DNA of 64,000 nucleotides. It comes from Rhizobium sp. SSA_523 (GTDB lineage Bacteria > Pseudomonadota > Alphaproteobacteria > Rhizobiales > Rhizobiaceae). The stretch spans positions 1,488,001-1,552,000 of the forward strand of contig NZ_CP129382.1 of NCBI RefSeq assembly GCF_030435705.1, in the 5' to 3' direction. Positions within the stretch are counted from its first letter, which is position 1. Each line of letters begins with the position of its first letter. The notes beneath the pieces were generated by a model, which had not been told where the DNA came from, ran no database searches, and saw only the letters and a list, made by a program, of their open reading frames with translations. Shown here piece by piece: positions 32,054 to 45,192 of this stretch. The translations under genes and the position numbers were made by a program.

Positions 32054-34063
32054 TCAGCCGCTGCCGGGGCTTATCGCGACACCCTTCACCCGTCCCGACA
32101 TGACGCCGAACCCGTCGATGATCGCCTCCTGGTTTTCCATGCGGCTGATCTCCGACTGCACCTCCGACAGAGCCCGCAACAGGAGGTCGATGCTTGTCTC
32201 GTCGCCCTCCTCCGTCGCGGCGGTAATCGCCCGCTCCAGTTCCATCTTCTGCAGCCTCAGCGCCTTGGTGCGCTTGTGCAAGGACAGCGCCTGGCGATAG
32301 CCTTCGCGTGCATCCTCCATGGCCGCGGCTTCGGTGGCAATCCACAGCCTTGCATTGCGCACCTGCTGCTCCAGCGCCGCAAGAAGCGCCTCGAACCCCT
32401 GCCCGGCGAGTTTCTCCAGAAGATATTGCCGCGACAGCTGCGGACCCGCGGTTGCCGCTGCCGGAAGCACGGCCGACCAGAAGCGCTGCAGATCGCGGTT
32501 CTCGAAGTCGATGGCGGCAATCTCGTCATATTCTTCCAGAAGAAGCTGCGGATGATTGACGATGGTGATCGCCAGCACCACTTCGCGCAGCGCCGGCAGG
32601 TCCTGATAGCCGCGCACCAGGCCGGAGCGCGCCAGCCGGTCGGATATTCCGAGCGCCCGCGGCGCCTGGAAGCCGCCGCTGCCCTGGCCGCGCGCGCCTG
32701 CGGACTGGTTGCGTCCGCGCGGCGCGAAGGGCTGGCCCTGGCCGCCCTGCCGCAGATCGGGGCGGAAGAAGGTGTTCAGCTTCTCGCGCATATGCTGTTG
32801 ATAAAACCGCCGCACGCCCTCATCGGCGATGACGGAGACCGTCTGCTTCAACCGGGCCTCCAGCTCCGCCCGGCGCTCCGGCGTATCATAGGTCGTATTG
32901 CCGGTTTCGCGCATCCAGATCATCTCGGCGAGAGGCTTGGCCTGCGACAGGACGAGATCGAAGGGCGCGCGGCCCTCATGACGCACGAGATCGTCCGGAT
33001 CCTTGCCATCCGGCAGCAGGGCGAAGCGGACCGTGCGGCCCGGCTTGATATGCGGCAGGGCCAGATCGGCGGCCCGGTGCGCGGCGCGCAGACCGGCGCC
33101 GTCGCCATCGAAGCAGAGAACCGGCTCCGGCGTCATGCGCCACAGGAGCTCCAGCTGATTCTCCGTCAGCGCCGTGCCGAGCGGTGCCACGGCATTTTCG
33201 ACGCCGGCCTGATGCAGCGCGATGACATCCATATAGCCCTCGACGGCGATCACCACCGGCGGCTGGGCATCCGGCCCCTTCGACGCGGCCTGCGAGGCGC
33301 GGCGCGCGCGGGTGAAATTGTAAAGGACATTGCCCTTGTGGAAGAGCTCCGTCTCGTTCGAGTTCAGATATTTGGCCATGGCATCCGCCGCCATGGCGCG
33401 GCCGCCAAAGGCGATCACCTTGTCGCGCGAGGACAGGATCGGAAACATGATCCGGTCCCGGAAGCGGTCATAGGAGACCGGCACGTTCTCGTGGATCACC
33501 AGGCCGCAGGCCTCGATCTGCTCCTTCAGCACGCCCTTGGATGCCAGATGCTCCTTGAGCGCATTGCGGCTCTCCGGAGCATAGCCCAGGCGAAAGGTCT
33601 CGATCGTGCGCGCCGTCAGGCCGCGATCGCGCAGGTAGGCGCGCGCCTTGGCGCCGGCCGCTGTCTGCAACTGATCCTGAAAGAAGAGCGTCGCCATCTC
33701 CATGACATCGGTCAGGCTGGCACGTTCGCGCTCGCGCCGCTCCGCCTGCACATCCGGCTGCGGAAGGGCAATGCCGGCAAGGTCGGCGATCTGCTGGACC
33801 GCTTCGGGAAAGCTCAGGCCTTCCAGCTCCTGCAGGAAGCGGAAATGATCGCCCGACACGCCGCAGCCGAAGCAGTGATAGCGTCCCTTGCGGTCCTCGC
33901 AGTGGAAGCTCGGGCTCTTTTCGCCGTGGAACGGGCAGCAGGCCCAGAAATCGCCGCGCGAGGCCTGGGTCTTCTTCCTGTCCCAGGTCACACGACGACC
34001 GATCACGGCCGAAATCGGCACGCGGTCACGGATTTCGTCGAGAAACTGGTTGGAAAACCGCAT
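32054..34063 (-). CDS. dnaG: DNA primase
   Basis: The 669-residue protein makes RNA primers at the replication fork. It has the N-terminal CHC2 zinc finger (CCPFHGEKSPSFHCEDRKGRYHCFGC falls within residues 43-68), the RNA polymerase/TOPRIM domain with acidic motif VEGYMDVIALHQAG and CFDGDGAGLRAA, and a C-terminal helicase-interaction domain. A GTG at 34069 is in frame, but the ATG at 34063 gives the usual rhizobial start MRF and lies 5 nt after GAGGT. A full copy of the 266-bp element ends 58 bp upstream of this start codon. Confidence 0.97.
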   Translation of the reverse strand: MRFSNQFLDEIRDRVPISAVIGRRVTWDRKKTQASRGDFWACCPFHGEKSPSFHCEDRKGRYHCFGCGVSGDHFRFLQELEGLSFPEAVQQIADLAGIALPQPDVQAERRERERASLTDVMEMATLFFQDQLQTAAGAKARAYLRDRGLTARTIETFRLGYAPESRNALKEHLASKGVLKEQIEACGLVIHENVPVSYDRFRDRIMFPILSSRDKVIAFGGRAMAADAMAKYLNSNETELFHKGNVLYNFTRARRASQAASKGPDAQPPVVIAVEGYMDVIALHQAGVENAVAPLGTALTENQLELLWRMTPEPVLCFDGDGAGLRAAHRAADLALPHIKPGRTVRFALLPDGKDPDDLVRHEGRAPFDLVLSQAKPLAEMIWMRETGNTTYDTPERRAELEARLKQTVSVIADEGVRRFYQQHMREKLNTFFRPDLRQGGQGQPFAPRGRNQSAGARGQGSGGFQAPRALGISDRLARSGLVRGYQDLPALREVVLAITIVNHPQLLLEEYDEIAAIDFENRDLQRFWSAVLPAAATAGPQLSRQYLLEKLAGQGFEALLAALEQQVRNARLWIATEAAAMEDAREGYRQALSLHKRTKALRLQKMELERAITAATEEGDETSIDLLLRALSEVQSEISRMENQEAIIDGFGVMSGRVKGVAISPGSG

Positions 34064-34121
34064 CGTCACCTCGTGGACAAGCCTTCCTATAGGCTTGAAT
34101 GGCTGGAAAGACCATGCTCAA

Positions 34122-34387
34122 GGGTCAAAACTCGATCAGGTTTCGGGCGTGGCGCGAGCGGATTTTGTTTGCGAATAGGAGAAGAGGCTGCCGTGGAGCC
34201 GAACTCCACAAAGCCTTTTCGACGCCCTCGCAGGCAAAATCCGCCGCGTCCCGTAGGGATATGGCGAAAATCGTCCATTCCCACGTCGCGAAGCCTTGAT
34301 GCCTGTTGGATCCACCGGCGGCTCCGCTCCGTAAACTGAACGATTTTCTCTCATACCACGCTCCAAATCCTGATTGAGTTTTGACCC
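34122..34387 (-). mobile_element. 266-bp MITE-like element, copy 3 (complete)
   Basis: The element is the same length as copy 1 and in reverse orientation. Its terminal repeats are gggtcaaaactcgatcagg at 34122-34140 and cctgattgagttttgaccc at 34369-34387 (one mismatch). The internal hairpin GTGGAG-CCGAA-CTCCAC is at 34193-34209. It sits between gatB/yqeY and dnaG, 58 bp upstream of the dnaG start codon. Its flanks do not show the AC duplication seen at copy 1. Confidence 0.88.
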
Positions 34388-34838
34388 TAGGGTCGGCCAG
34401 GTCCTGTCCCTGACCGATATCCACAGGGCTGGCCACAGGCTTTCGCGAAGCCTTTGCGATGCTTTCGCAAAGGCCCGGCCCCGGAGGACCGCCGCCTGCG
34501 CAACATTTCATCCCTAGCCCAACTTGCGACTTTTTTGCGGCGAATGGGCCTTCTCAAAAATTACGATTTTTTAAGTTGAATGCAGCGCCGAACAGGATTT
34601 GAGTGGGGCTGTTCTTCCTGACGTCCCACTCTCCATCGGGAAGAACGGATCGGCACCTTGCCCCCCAACAGGGTGCCCCGGCATTGCCTCCTGCCCCCGG
34701 ATGGCAATGTTCATGTCCAGGCGTAGAGGCAGAGCCCTCCCGAGCTCTGCCTCGCTTGTTTCGGGTTTCCAAGACAAGCGGGCGCCGAGACGGCATAAGG
34801 CCTGGCTGCAATGCCTCGCCAATTTCGACTACCGGCTT
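34388..34838. other. intergenic region with hairpins between element copy 3 and yqeY
   Basis: About 450 bp without a supportable gene. The clearest structure is a 10-bp stem GAGGCAGAGC (34726-34735) / GCTCTGCCTC (34744-34753), likely part of transcription termination of the minus-strand yqeY gene at 34839, although no T tract follows. A 37-bp stretch near 34550-34580 is AT-rich. Confidence 0.5.
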
Positions 34839-35291
34839 TTACTTCAGCATATCCTTGACGATGCCGGATGCCTTCGCGAAATCCATCTGGCCGGCATAAC
34901 GCTCCTTCAGGAGCGCGATGCACTTGCCCATGTCGCGCAAGCCCTGGGCATCGGTTTCCTGGATGATGCCGGCAATGATCTGGCGCACCTTCTCGTCGGA
35001 CAGCTGCTCGGGAAGAAAATCCCGGATGACCTCGATTTCCGCCTGCTCCTGATCGGCCAGTTCCGCGCGACCGCCTTCCAGATAGATCTTGGCCGATTCT
35101 TCCCGCTGCTTGATCATCTTCTGCAGGATCTGCAGGATCTCGTCATCGCTGACAGGGTCCTTGCCCGTGCCACGATTGGCGATATCGCGATCCTTGATGG
35201 CCGTCTGGATGAGACGCACGGTGGACAGGCGTCGGGCCTCCTTCGCCTTCATCGCATCCTTCATGGCATTGGAAAGCTTGTCACGCATCAT
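34839..35291 (-). CDS. GatB/YqeY domain protein
   Basis: The 150-residue protein (MMRDKLSNAMKDAMKAKEARRLSTVRL ... ) is a stand-alone YqeY, related to the tail of the amidotransferase subunit GatB that contacts tRNA. Conserved points include EEIEVI-like AEIEVIRDFLPEQLSDEKV and a final helical part GKCIALLKERYAGQMDFAKASGIVK. The ATG at 35291 follows GGAG by 7 nt. Its neighbours, carA in divergence and dnaG downstream, match the common alphaproteobacterial order. The role is unknown, possibly tRNA-related. Confidence 0.92.
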   Translation of the reverse strand: MMRDKLSNAMKDAMKAKEARRLSTVRLIQTAIKDRDIANRGTGKDPVSDDEILQILQKMIKQREESAKIYLEGGRAELADQEQAEIEVIRDFLPEQLSDEKVRQIIAGIIQETDAQGLRDMGKCIALLKERYAGQMDFAKASGIVKDMLK

Positions 35292-35614
35292 ATTATTGTT
35301 CTCCTTCGGAAAAGCGCAGGCGGCCAGGCGGCCGTCGCTCGTCTCTTCCTGTCTGTGCGCTGCCGTCATAGCGCAGCCGCATCGGAGGATCAATCTGGCC
35401 GCACGCCTTGACGCGGCGCGCCGAGATTTCCATTTCAGGCAAGAGAGCATGATTGACCGCCTCGACACCTTTCGCTATGTCGGGCACCTGCACGATCATG
35501 ATATGAAGAGCCTGGCGCGAGACGCAGACGTCCGCGCGCCCCTTTCTTTCGACCATAGATGGCCCCACCGTCCTGCTGCTTCAAGTGGCGGGGCTCGGGC
35601 GGAGACGAACCGAC
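35292..35614. other. divergent yqeY-carA promoter region
   Basis: This 323-bp region must contain the promoters of both divergent genes. I see no pyrimidine-responsive leader, PyrR-like anti-terminator or clear operator. Confidence 0.4.
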
Positions 35615-36820
35615 ATGACTGAGACAGCACCCTGGACCTCCCGCAAGCCGACCGCCGTTCTTGTCCTCGCCGATGGAACGGTGATCGAGGGTCACGGGAT
35701 CGGCGCCACGGGCAAGGTGACGGCAGAAGTCTGCTTCAATACCGCCCTGACCGGCTATGAGGAAATCCTCACCGATCCGTCCTATCTCGGCCAGATCGTG
35801 ACCTTCACCTTCCCGCATATCGGCAATATCGGCACGAATGAGGAAGACATCGAGGACCTGACGCCGGCTGCCCGCCGCGGCGCCGTCGGCACAGTCTTCA
35901 AGGCGGATATCACCGACCCCTCCAATTACCGCGCAACCCGCCATCTGAACGAATGGCTGCAGTCGCGCGGCATTATCGGCCTGTCGGGCATCGACACCCG
36001 GGCGCTGACCGCCTGGATCCGCGAAAACGGAGCGCCCAACGCCGTCATCGCCCATGATCCGAACGGCAATTTCGACATCGAGGCGCTGAAGGCGGAAGCC
36101 CGCGCCTGGAGCGGCCTTGTGGGTCTCGATCTTGCCAAGGAAGCCACGTCCGGACAATCCTCGCAGTGGACGGAAGGTCCCTGGGTGTGGAACGAAGGCT
36201 ATGCCGAAAACGGCCCCGACACTGCGAAATACCACATCGTCTGCGTGGATTACGGCGTCAAGCGCAACATCCTGCGCCTGTTTGCCGGCCTCGACTGCAA
36301 GGTGACCGTCGTCCCGGCGCAGACATCCGCCGAAGACATCATGGCGCTGAAGCCGGATGGCGTGTTCCTGTCGAACGGACCGGGCGATCCGGCCGCGACC
36401 GGCGAATATGCCGTGCCGGTGATCCGCGATATCATCAAGAGCGAGACGCCGACCTTCGGCATCTGCCTCGGCCATCAGATGCTGGGGCTGGCGCTTGGCG
36501 CGACCACGGAGAAGATGCACCAGGGTCACCATGGCGGCAATCATCCGGTCAAGGATCACACCACTGGCAAGGTGGAGATCGTCTCGATGAACCATGGCTT
36601 CGCCGTGGCGTCGTCCTCCCTGCCGGAGGGCGTGGAAGAGACGCATATCTCCCTGTTCGACGGCTCCAATTGCGGCCTGCGGCTATCCGGCAAGCCGGTC
36701 TTTTCCGTCCAGCATCATCCGGAAGCCTCGCCGGGCCCGCAGGACAGCCATTACCTCTTCCGCCGCTTCATCAACATGGTCCGCGAGAAGAAGGGCGAGC
36801 CGGCTCTTGCCGAACGCTGA
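35615..36820 (+). CDS. carA: carbamoyl phosphate synthase small subunit (glutaminase)
   Basis: The 401-residue subunit releases ammonia from glutamine for the large subunit, feeding arginine and pyrimidine synthesis. The N-terminal domain is followed by a class I amidotransferase with the nucleophile in FGICLGHQMLGLALG and the His/Glu pair in VQHHPEASPGP. The start MTETAPWTSRKPTAVLVLADGT is the family start. The partner carB lies 4.7 kb downstream on the same strand rather than adjacent. Confidence 0.97.
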   Translation: MTETAPWTSRKPTAVLVLADGTVIEGHGIGATGKVTAEVCFNTALTGYEEILTDPSYLGQIVTFTFPHIGNIGTNEEDIEDLTPAARRGAVGTVFKADITDPSNYRATRHLNEWLQSRGIIGLSGIDTRALTAWIRENGAPNAVIAHDPNGNFDIEALKAEARAWSGLVGLDLAKEATSGQSSQWTEGPWVWNEGYAENGPDTAKYHIVCVDYGVKRNILRLFAGLDCKVTVVPAQTSAEDIMALKPDGVFLSNGPGDPAATGEYAVPVIRDIIKSETPTFGICLGHQMLGLALGATTEKMHQGHHGGNHPVKDHTTGKVEIVSMNHGFAVASSSLPEGVEETHISLFDGSNCGLRLSGKPVFSVQHHPEASPGPQDSHYLFRRFINMVREKKGEPALAER

Positions 36821-36890
36821 TCGAGGCTCGATCGGCTGAAGGCCGCGCCTTGTCGCTGGCAGGTCCAGGCTCGCTTGCATTGAAAAAGAA

Positions 36891-36922
36891 ACGGCCCGCT
36901 TTGACGCGGGCCGTTTTCGTTT
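36891..36922 (+). terminator. Rho-independent terminator after carA
   Basis: ACGGCCCGC (36891-36899) and GCGGGCCGT (36906-36914) form a perfect 9-bp stem with a TTTGAC loop, followed by TTTCGTTT and preceded by an A-rich tract; it also lies just beyond the end of the minus-strand MATE gene and could serve both. Confidence 0.9.
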
Positions 36923-36950
36923 GGCCGGCGGTTTCCGGCCCGGCCGTCAC

Positions 36951-38330
36951 TCAGGCGCGGCGCACCAGGAACCAGAAGCGCAGCGACAGCATGATGGCCG
37001 CCGCCATCAGGCCGGTGACGAAGCCGATCCAGATGCCCGGGCCGCGCAGATCCAGAGCAAAGCCGAACAGCCAGGCGCAGAAGAAGCCGATCGGCCAATA
37101 GGCGATCAGAGCCAGGATCATTGGGATCTTGGTGTCCTTCAGGCCGCGCAGCAGGCCGGCAGCCACCGCCTGCAGACCATCGAACATCTGAAAGGCCCCT
37201 GCCGCGACGATCAGCGGGATGGACAGGAGCAGCACCTCCTGCGCATCCGGCTGCGTGGTATCGAGGAACAGCCGGCCGAGGGCTCCAGGGATAAGCGCGA
37301 ACAGGGCGCTGCCCATTGCCGCAATGCACATGCCGATCACCAGAACCGCGATCGCCGCCCGCCGCACCCCCAGCGGATCGCCGCGACCATGGGCGATGCC
37401 GACCCTGACCGAGGCCACCTGGGCAAGGCCGAGCGGGATCATGAAGGCGATCGACGCCAGCTGCAGGGCAATGCCGTGCGCGGCCAGTTCCTGCGTACCG
37501 AGCAGGCCCATCAGCAGCGAGGCGGCGGAAAACAGGCCCGCTTCGGCCAGGATGGTGAAGCTGATCGGCAGGCCGACGCTCAGGATCTCGCGAAACGCCA
37601 CCCAGTCCGGCCGCCAGAAGCGGACGAAAAGCTCGTAGCCGCGCATATCCTCCCGGCTTTCGATGTAGAGGACGATCAGCGCCAAACCGAGGAGGTTCGA
37701 GCCGAGCGAGGCGATCGCCGCGCCCTGGAGGCCCCATTGCGGCAAGCCGAAATGGCCGAAGATCAGCCCGTAATCCAGAACCGCGTTCAAGAGGAACATG
37801 CCGATGGTGACGTAGAGCACGATGCCGCCGCGCTCCAGCGCGCTGACAAAGGCCCGCAGCACCATCAGCAGAAGCGCCGGGAACATGCCCCATTGCAGGA
37901 TGCGCAGATAGCCCTCCGCCAGGCTGGAGACCTCCGGATCCTGGCCGAGGGATAGGAGAATCGGTTTGGAGAACCAGAGCAGCGGCGCCGTCAGCACGCC
38001 ATAAGCGATCACCACCCACATGCCCATCCGCACCGACCGACGGGCCTGCACGGCATCCCCCCGGCCGATCGCCTGAGCCACCAGCGGCACCACCGCATTG
38101 GAAAAGCCGGTGCCGAAGATGAGGACGACAAAGAACATCTGCGTGGCCAGCACCACTGCCGCCAGCTGCGTCGTTCCCAGCCAGCCGACCATGATGACAT
38201 CCGTGGTATTGATCGCCATCTGCGCCAGCTGCGCGCCGACAAAGGGCAGGCCGAGCAGGAGCGTGCCGCGAATATGGGCGCCCCAGCCATTATTGGCCGA
38301 TGCGAGGCGGGCAGCGTCGAGCTTAGCCAT
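36951..38330 (-). CDS. MATE family efflux transporter (NorM-like)
   Basis: The 459-residue inner-membrane protein has about 12 hydrophobic helices in two homologous halves, with the NorM-type start (LLLGLPFVGAQLAQMAINTTDVIMVGWLGTTQLA) and a GFSNAVVPLVAQAIGRGD loop in the first half mirrored by LGLAQVASVRVGIAHGRGD in the second. MATE pumps export cationic drugs or metabolites using a Na+ or H+ gradient. The ATG at 38330 starts MAKLDAARLAS; sequence upstream in frame is not coding. The substrate is unknown. Confidence 0.92.
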   Translation of the reverse strand: MAKLDAARLASANNGWGAHIRGTLLLGLPFVGAQLAQMAINTTDVIMVGWLGTTQLAAVVLATQMFFVVLIFGTGFSNAVVPLVAQAIGRGDAVQARRSVRMGMWVVIAYGVLTAPLLWFSKPILLSLGQDPEVSSLAEGYLRILQWGMFPALLLMVLRAFVSALERGGIVLYVTIGMFLLNAVLDYGLIFGHFGLPQWGLQGAAIASLGSNLLGLALIVLYIESREDMRGYELFVRFWRPDWVAFREILSVGLPISFTILAEAGLFSAASLLMGLLGTQELAAHGIALQLASIAFMIPLGLAQVASVRVGIAHGRGDPLGVRRAAIAVLVIGMCIAAMGSALFALIPGALGRLFLDTTQPDAQEVLLLSIPLIVAAGAFQMFDGLQAVAAGLLRGLKDTKIPMILALIAYWPIGFFCAWLFGFALDLRGPGIWIGFVTGLMAAAIMLSLRFWFLVRRA

Positions 38331-38663
38331 GGGTGCACTCCGAACAGCGGTGGAGCAGGACCTGATCCCCTGCGCATGGTTCCGGCAGACCGGCTGCCCT
38401 GCCCGCCGCCGGACAGGGATCACCGGATGGCCGAGGCAGGAGAGGTCATGGCTGCAGCTGCATGCGTTCGGATCGGTCTTCGCTCCAGATTTGCAAAATG
38501 AAAAAGCCGTTGCCCGAAAAAGGGGCAGACGGCTCGTCCCATTCTCTAGTCAAAGCTGTTTCGACAGACAAGCCGAATGCGCAATCCAGCAGAACTATTG
38601 CTGGCACCCTTCACAAAAGATGATGGATGCCGTCGAGAGCCGATCGCCTGGCATCCTGCGCAT
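38331..38663. other. intergenic region between MATE and DUF2306 genes
   Basis: These 333 bp contain the terminator of the DUF2306 gene at 38501-38535 and presumably the MATE promoter. No other structure or gene is supported. Confidence 0.4.
38501..38535 (-). terminator. minus-strand Rho-independent terminator after the DUF2306 gene
   Basis: On the minus strand, GCCGTCTGCCC (complement 38523-38533) pairs with GGGCAACGGC (complement 38506-38515) over an A/T loop and is followed by TTTTTCATTTT. It lies about 130 bp past the DUF2306 stop codon. Confidence 0.75.
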
Positions 38664-39173
38664 TCATGGTCGACGGGGCGAACCGGGGTCGGAGACCTGT
38701 TTCCGGATTAGGTAAAACAGCAGGCATGGCAGGATCAGCGCGACAAGCAGAAGAAGGGGGCTCATCGGCAAAGCCCCCTCGAAGACCACCTGATGCATGA
38801 GGCGGTAGGGCAGAAGCGTGAAGCCGCCCGCGATGACAATGCCCCCCAGATAGATCGTCGCAACCATGCGTTTATGGGCGGCGATGCGGCCTGTTCTGGC
38901 CAGCTGAACGGCCCGCAGGCAACCGGCGATCGTCGTGAGCGACAGGATGTGGATCGGGCTGAAGCCCCGCCAGACATTCAGCTCGTGAATGAAAAACGAG
39001 GACAGCGCGGTCGAGATCATCAGACCGATCCACACCCGCCCGAGCAGGCGGTGAAGTGGGGTTCCCCGGCCTCGCCAGATGAGGAGGAAGGCGCCGATGG
39101 CTGCGGCCGGCAGAACCGTCGCGACGTGGATCTGCACGGCAAGCGGGGCGGTGAAAAGCGGTTCAAGTGTCAT
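38664..39173 (-). CDS. DUF2306 family membrane protein
   Basis: The 169-residue protein has four predicted helices. Family features are an early histidine in helix 1 (VQIHVATVLPAAAIGAFLL), the HRLLGRVW loop, FSPIHILSLTTI in the middle and KRMVATIYLGGIVIAG. DUF2306 members are uncharacterised inner-membrane proteins, some with conserved histidines that might bind haem. It is divergent from the LytTR gene across about 90 bp, a layout that fits local control. Confidence 0.8.
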   Translation of the reverse strand: MTLEPLFTAPLAVQIHVATVLPAAAIGAFLLIWRGRGTPLHRLLGRVWIGLMISTALSSFFIHELNVWRGFSPIHILSLTTIAGCLRAVQLARTGRIAAHKRMVATIYLGGIVIAGGFTLLPYRLMHQVVFEGALPMSPLLLLVALILPCLLFYLIRKQVSDPGSPRRP

Positions 39174-39265
39174 GGCAGGATCAAGACCCGTTTGAAATCC
39201 CGCTCCTTCTCCGGCAAGACTGCGTACCGGCAAACCGCAATGACGTGAATCGGGAGAAGACATTC

Positions 39266-40177
39266 GTGAGCCCCGCAAAACTGCAAGCCGCGCTTCGCGA
39301 ATTGCAAGATTTCCTGAGCTCCTGGCGCTACTGGGCCACCATTGCCCTGGTGATTCTCGTCTTCACCGTGACCGGCCCCTTCGGGACCGGCGACAGGATG
39401 CCGGTTCTGCAGCGCCTGTCCTTCTGGGCGCTGCTGCACCTCATGGCCTTCACCACCGCATTGTTGATGGCGAGCCTGGTCGACGTCATCCTGCAGGCGA
39501 AGATCCGCTCGCGCCTTGCCCGAATGATGCTTGGCTCATCGCTTGCCGCAGTTCCCATCGGCTTTGCCATTGTCCTGCTGCAGGCAGGCTTCTTCGGCTC
39601 GGCCGTGACGGTGAGCGAGTTTGCCGAGCAGGTCCGCATCTCCCTGCCGCTCTGCCTGCTTCTGTGTCTGCTGACCTATCTGACCAGCGGCGAGCCGCAA
39701 CAGGCGTTGAAATCCGAGCCAGGGGCAAAGTTACAGCCGGAGCGAGAGGCAGAGTCAGAGGCAGACCCAAAGCCAGAGGCAGATTTCGCGCCGATCCGGC
39801 AGGAACCGCCCTGTCCTGAGGGGTCATCGGGCGCTCCGCCCCTCCTTCTGCGGCTGAAGCCCGAAAGCCGCGGCCGCCTGCACCGCCTCTCGGTGCAGGA
39901 TCATTATACGCAGGTCGTCACCTCCCGCGGCAGCCAGCTTATCCTGCTGCGTTTCGCCGACGCGCTGAACGAAACGGGAGCGATTGCCGGCCAGCGCATC
40001 CACCGCTCGCATTGGGTGGCGGAGGATCAGGTGAAAGGCCTCGCCCGCGAGGGCGGCAGGCTGATCGTCGAAACCATGGACGGCGCTCGGCTGCCTGTCA
40101 GCCGGCCCTATGAGGCGGCGATCCGGGCCCGCTTCGGCAGACCCATGGCGGCAACCGCCGGCAAGGAGCGGCCTTGA
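39266..40177 (+). CDS. membrane-anchored LytTR-domain regulator
   Basis: The 303-residue protein has four hydrophobic segments in the first 150 residues, a hydrophilic Glu/Lys/Pro/Ala linker (about 150-190) and a C-terminal LytTR DNA-binding domain (HRLSVQDHYTQVVTSRGSQLILLRF, then RIHRSHWVAEDQVKGL). Membrane-bound LytTR regulators act as one-component systems in which the membrane part may sense a signal. I use GTG at 39266 because GGGAGAAG lies 6 nt upstream; earlier starts up to 39167 are in frame. The divergent DUF2306 gene is the obvious candidate target. Confidence 0.78.
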   Translation: MSPAKLQAALRELQDFLSSWRYWATIALVILVFTVTGPFGTGDRMPVLQRLSFWALLHLMAFTTALLMASLVDVILQAKIRSRLARMMLGSSLAAVPIGFAIVLLQAGFFGSAVTVSEFAEQVRISLPLCLLLCLLTYLTSGEPQQALKSEPGAKLQPEREAESEADPKPEADFAPIRQEPPCPEGSSGAPPLLLRLKPESRGRLHRLSVQDHYTQVVTSRGSQLILLRFADALNETGAIAGQRIHRSHWVAEDQVKGLAREGGRLIVETMDGARLPVSRPYEAAIRARFGRPMAATAGKERP

Positions 40178-40202
40178 TGGCGTGAGAGCGTGAGGCCCAG
40201 AC

Positions 40203-41117
40203 CTAAAGCTGCTCGAACCGGGGCGAGAACGTGTCGCAGGCCTGGATGTCGCCGCTGGTGAAGCCGGCGCGGAACCAGCGCATGCGCTGCGCCGATGTGC
40301 CGTGGTTGAAGCTTTCCGGCACAACATAGCCCTGCGCGCGCTTCTGCAGGGTGTCGTCGCCGATCTGCCTGGCCGCATTCAGCGCCTCGTCCAGATCGCC
40401 CTGTTCCAGAAGACCGCGCTGCTCGGTGGATTTTCCCCAGACACCGGCAAAGCAATCCGCCTGCAATTCCACCCGCACCGACATGCGGTTCGCATCGGCC
40501 TCGCTCATGGTGCGGCGCATTTCGTTGAACTTCGGCAGAACGCCGATGAGGTTCTGAACATGGTGGCCCACTTCATGGGCTATGACATAGGCCTGGGCGA
40601 AATCGCCCGAGGCGCCGAATTTCTGCGACAATTGCCGGAAGAATTCCGTATCCAGATAGACCTTGCTGTCACCGGGGCAGTAGAAGGGGCCGGTGGCGGC
40701 GGAAGCAAAACCGCATTGCGACTGCGTCTGCCCGGAAAACAGCACCAGCCGCGGCTCCTCGTAGCGGCCGCCGCTTTGCGAGAAGACGCGGTTCCAGGTA
40801 TCTTCGGTCTCGGCCAGCACTGTTTTGACGAAGGCCGTCATATCCTCGTCGGCGGCGCTGCGCGGCGCCTGCTGCTGCTGATAGCCGCCCGCACCCTCGT
40901 CCAGCCCGACATCGCCGCCCGATAGAAGCGTCAGCGGATTGATGCCGAGAACGGCGCAGACGATCAGGATCAGGATCAATCCACCAATGCCTATCCCGCC
41001 GCCGCGTCTTCCACCGCCGCCGATCGGGATGCGGAACCCCGGCCCGGATCGCATTCCACCCGATTGTCCCCGCCGGTCCTCGACATTGCCCGACTGTCTG
41101 CGTCCGCGCCATTCCAT
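40203..41117 (-). CDS. ypfJ: neutral zinc metallopeptidase, YpfJ family
   Basis: The 304-residue protein has a basic Gly/Arg-rich N-terminus, one membrane helix (about residues 45-65) and an extracytoplasmic peptidase-like domain with the zincin motif HEVGHH (VIAHEVGHHVQNLIG) and a downstream E in ELQADCFAGVW. The family is called neutral zinc metallopeptidase from the motif; activity is little documented. It is convergent with the LytTR gene, 25 bp apart. Confidence 0.9.
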   Translation of the reverse strand: MEWRGRRQSGNVEDRRGQSGGMRSGPGFRIPIGGGGRRGGGIGIGGLILILIVCAVLGINPLTLLSGGDVGLDEGAGGYQQQQAPRSAADEDMTAFVKTVLAETEDTWNRVFSQSGGRYEEPRLVLFSGQTQSQCGFASAATGPFYCPGDSKVYLDTEFFRQLSQKFGASGDFAQAYVIAHEVGHHVQNLIGVLPKFNEMRRTMSEADANRMSVRVELQADCFAGVWGKSTEQRGLLEQGDLDEALNAARQIGDDTLQKRAQGYVVPESFNHGTSAQRMRWFRAGFTSGDIQACDTFSPRFEQL

Positions 41118-41478
41118 GGCAGATTTCCTTGTCTGATGATTACCGCTAAACGACAGGACCGGTGATTGCGTTCCGGCAGGACGACGAAGCCGGGCCGTGA
41201 GCGCATCGCCGCGGACGATTGGCTATCACGCAGGCCCCGGCGACGTCCACTTCGTCCCCTCGATCTCGAGCGCCAGGGCCGCCGAAAGGCAGAGGCGCAG
41301 AACAGGGAGATCGACTTTTTCCGCTTGCCTGAGGAAACTTCATTTTGAGGGTTCCGTTCGAAGCCACATTTCCCTATAAGCCGCTTCTAGCCTGAAAGAA
41401 CCCACATCTTGCGCCCGACCGGTGATACCCCTCACCCGGCCGGTTTTCGGTGCAGGAATGAAAAAGCGGAAAGACGAC
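41118..41478. other. intergenic region upstream of carB
   Basis: About 360 bp between ypfJ and carB. It must contain the carB promoter. A weak GC-rich fold near 41416-41447 (accggtga ... ccggtttt) precedes the start codon; I would not call it an attenuator. Confidence 0.35.
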
Positions 41479-44973
<3,495 letters not shown>

Positions 44974-45192
44974 GGGGCTTGCCTATCGCCTGACGGCTAG
45001 ATCCATGCTTCGGTGCATTGGCGCCGGAGCCACACAGTTTGCGCAAGTTTTCGCAAGCTCTGGCCAAGCTTCCCGCTCTAACTGGTTTCTGAAACTCTAT
45101 CGCGTTTTTAAGAGTAGGATGCCGGACACCCCGTTTTTACGGTTTCGTCCTCGATCCTGCTTGCGGTGCACAGGGTCAGGAGTGTGTGGACG

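Noticed and set aside
41416..41447. Attenuator or pyrimidine riboswitch before carB
   Set aside because: The fold is short, imperfect and lacks alternative pairing or a leader peptide.
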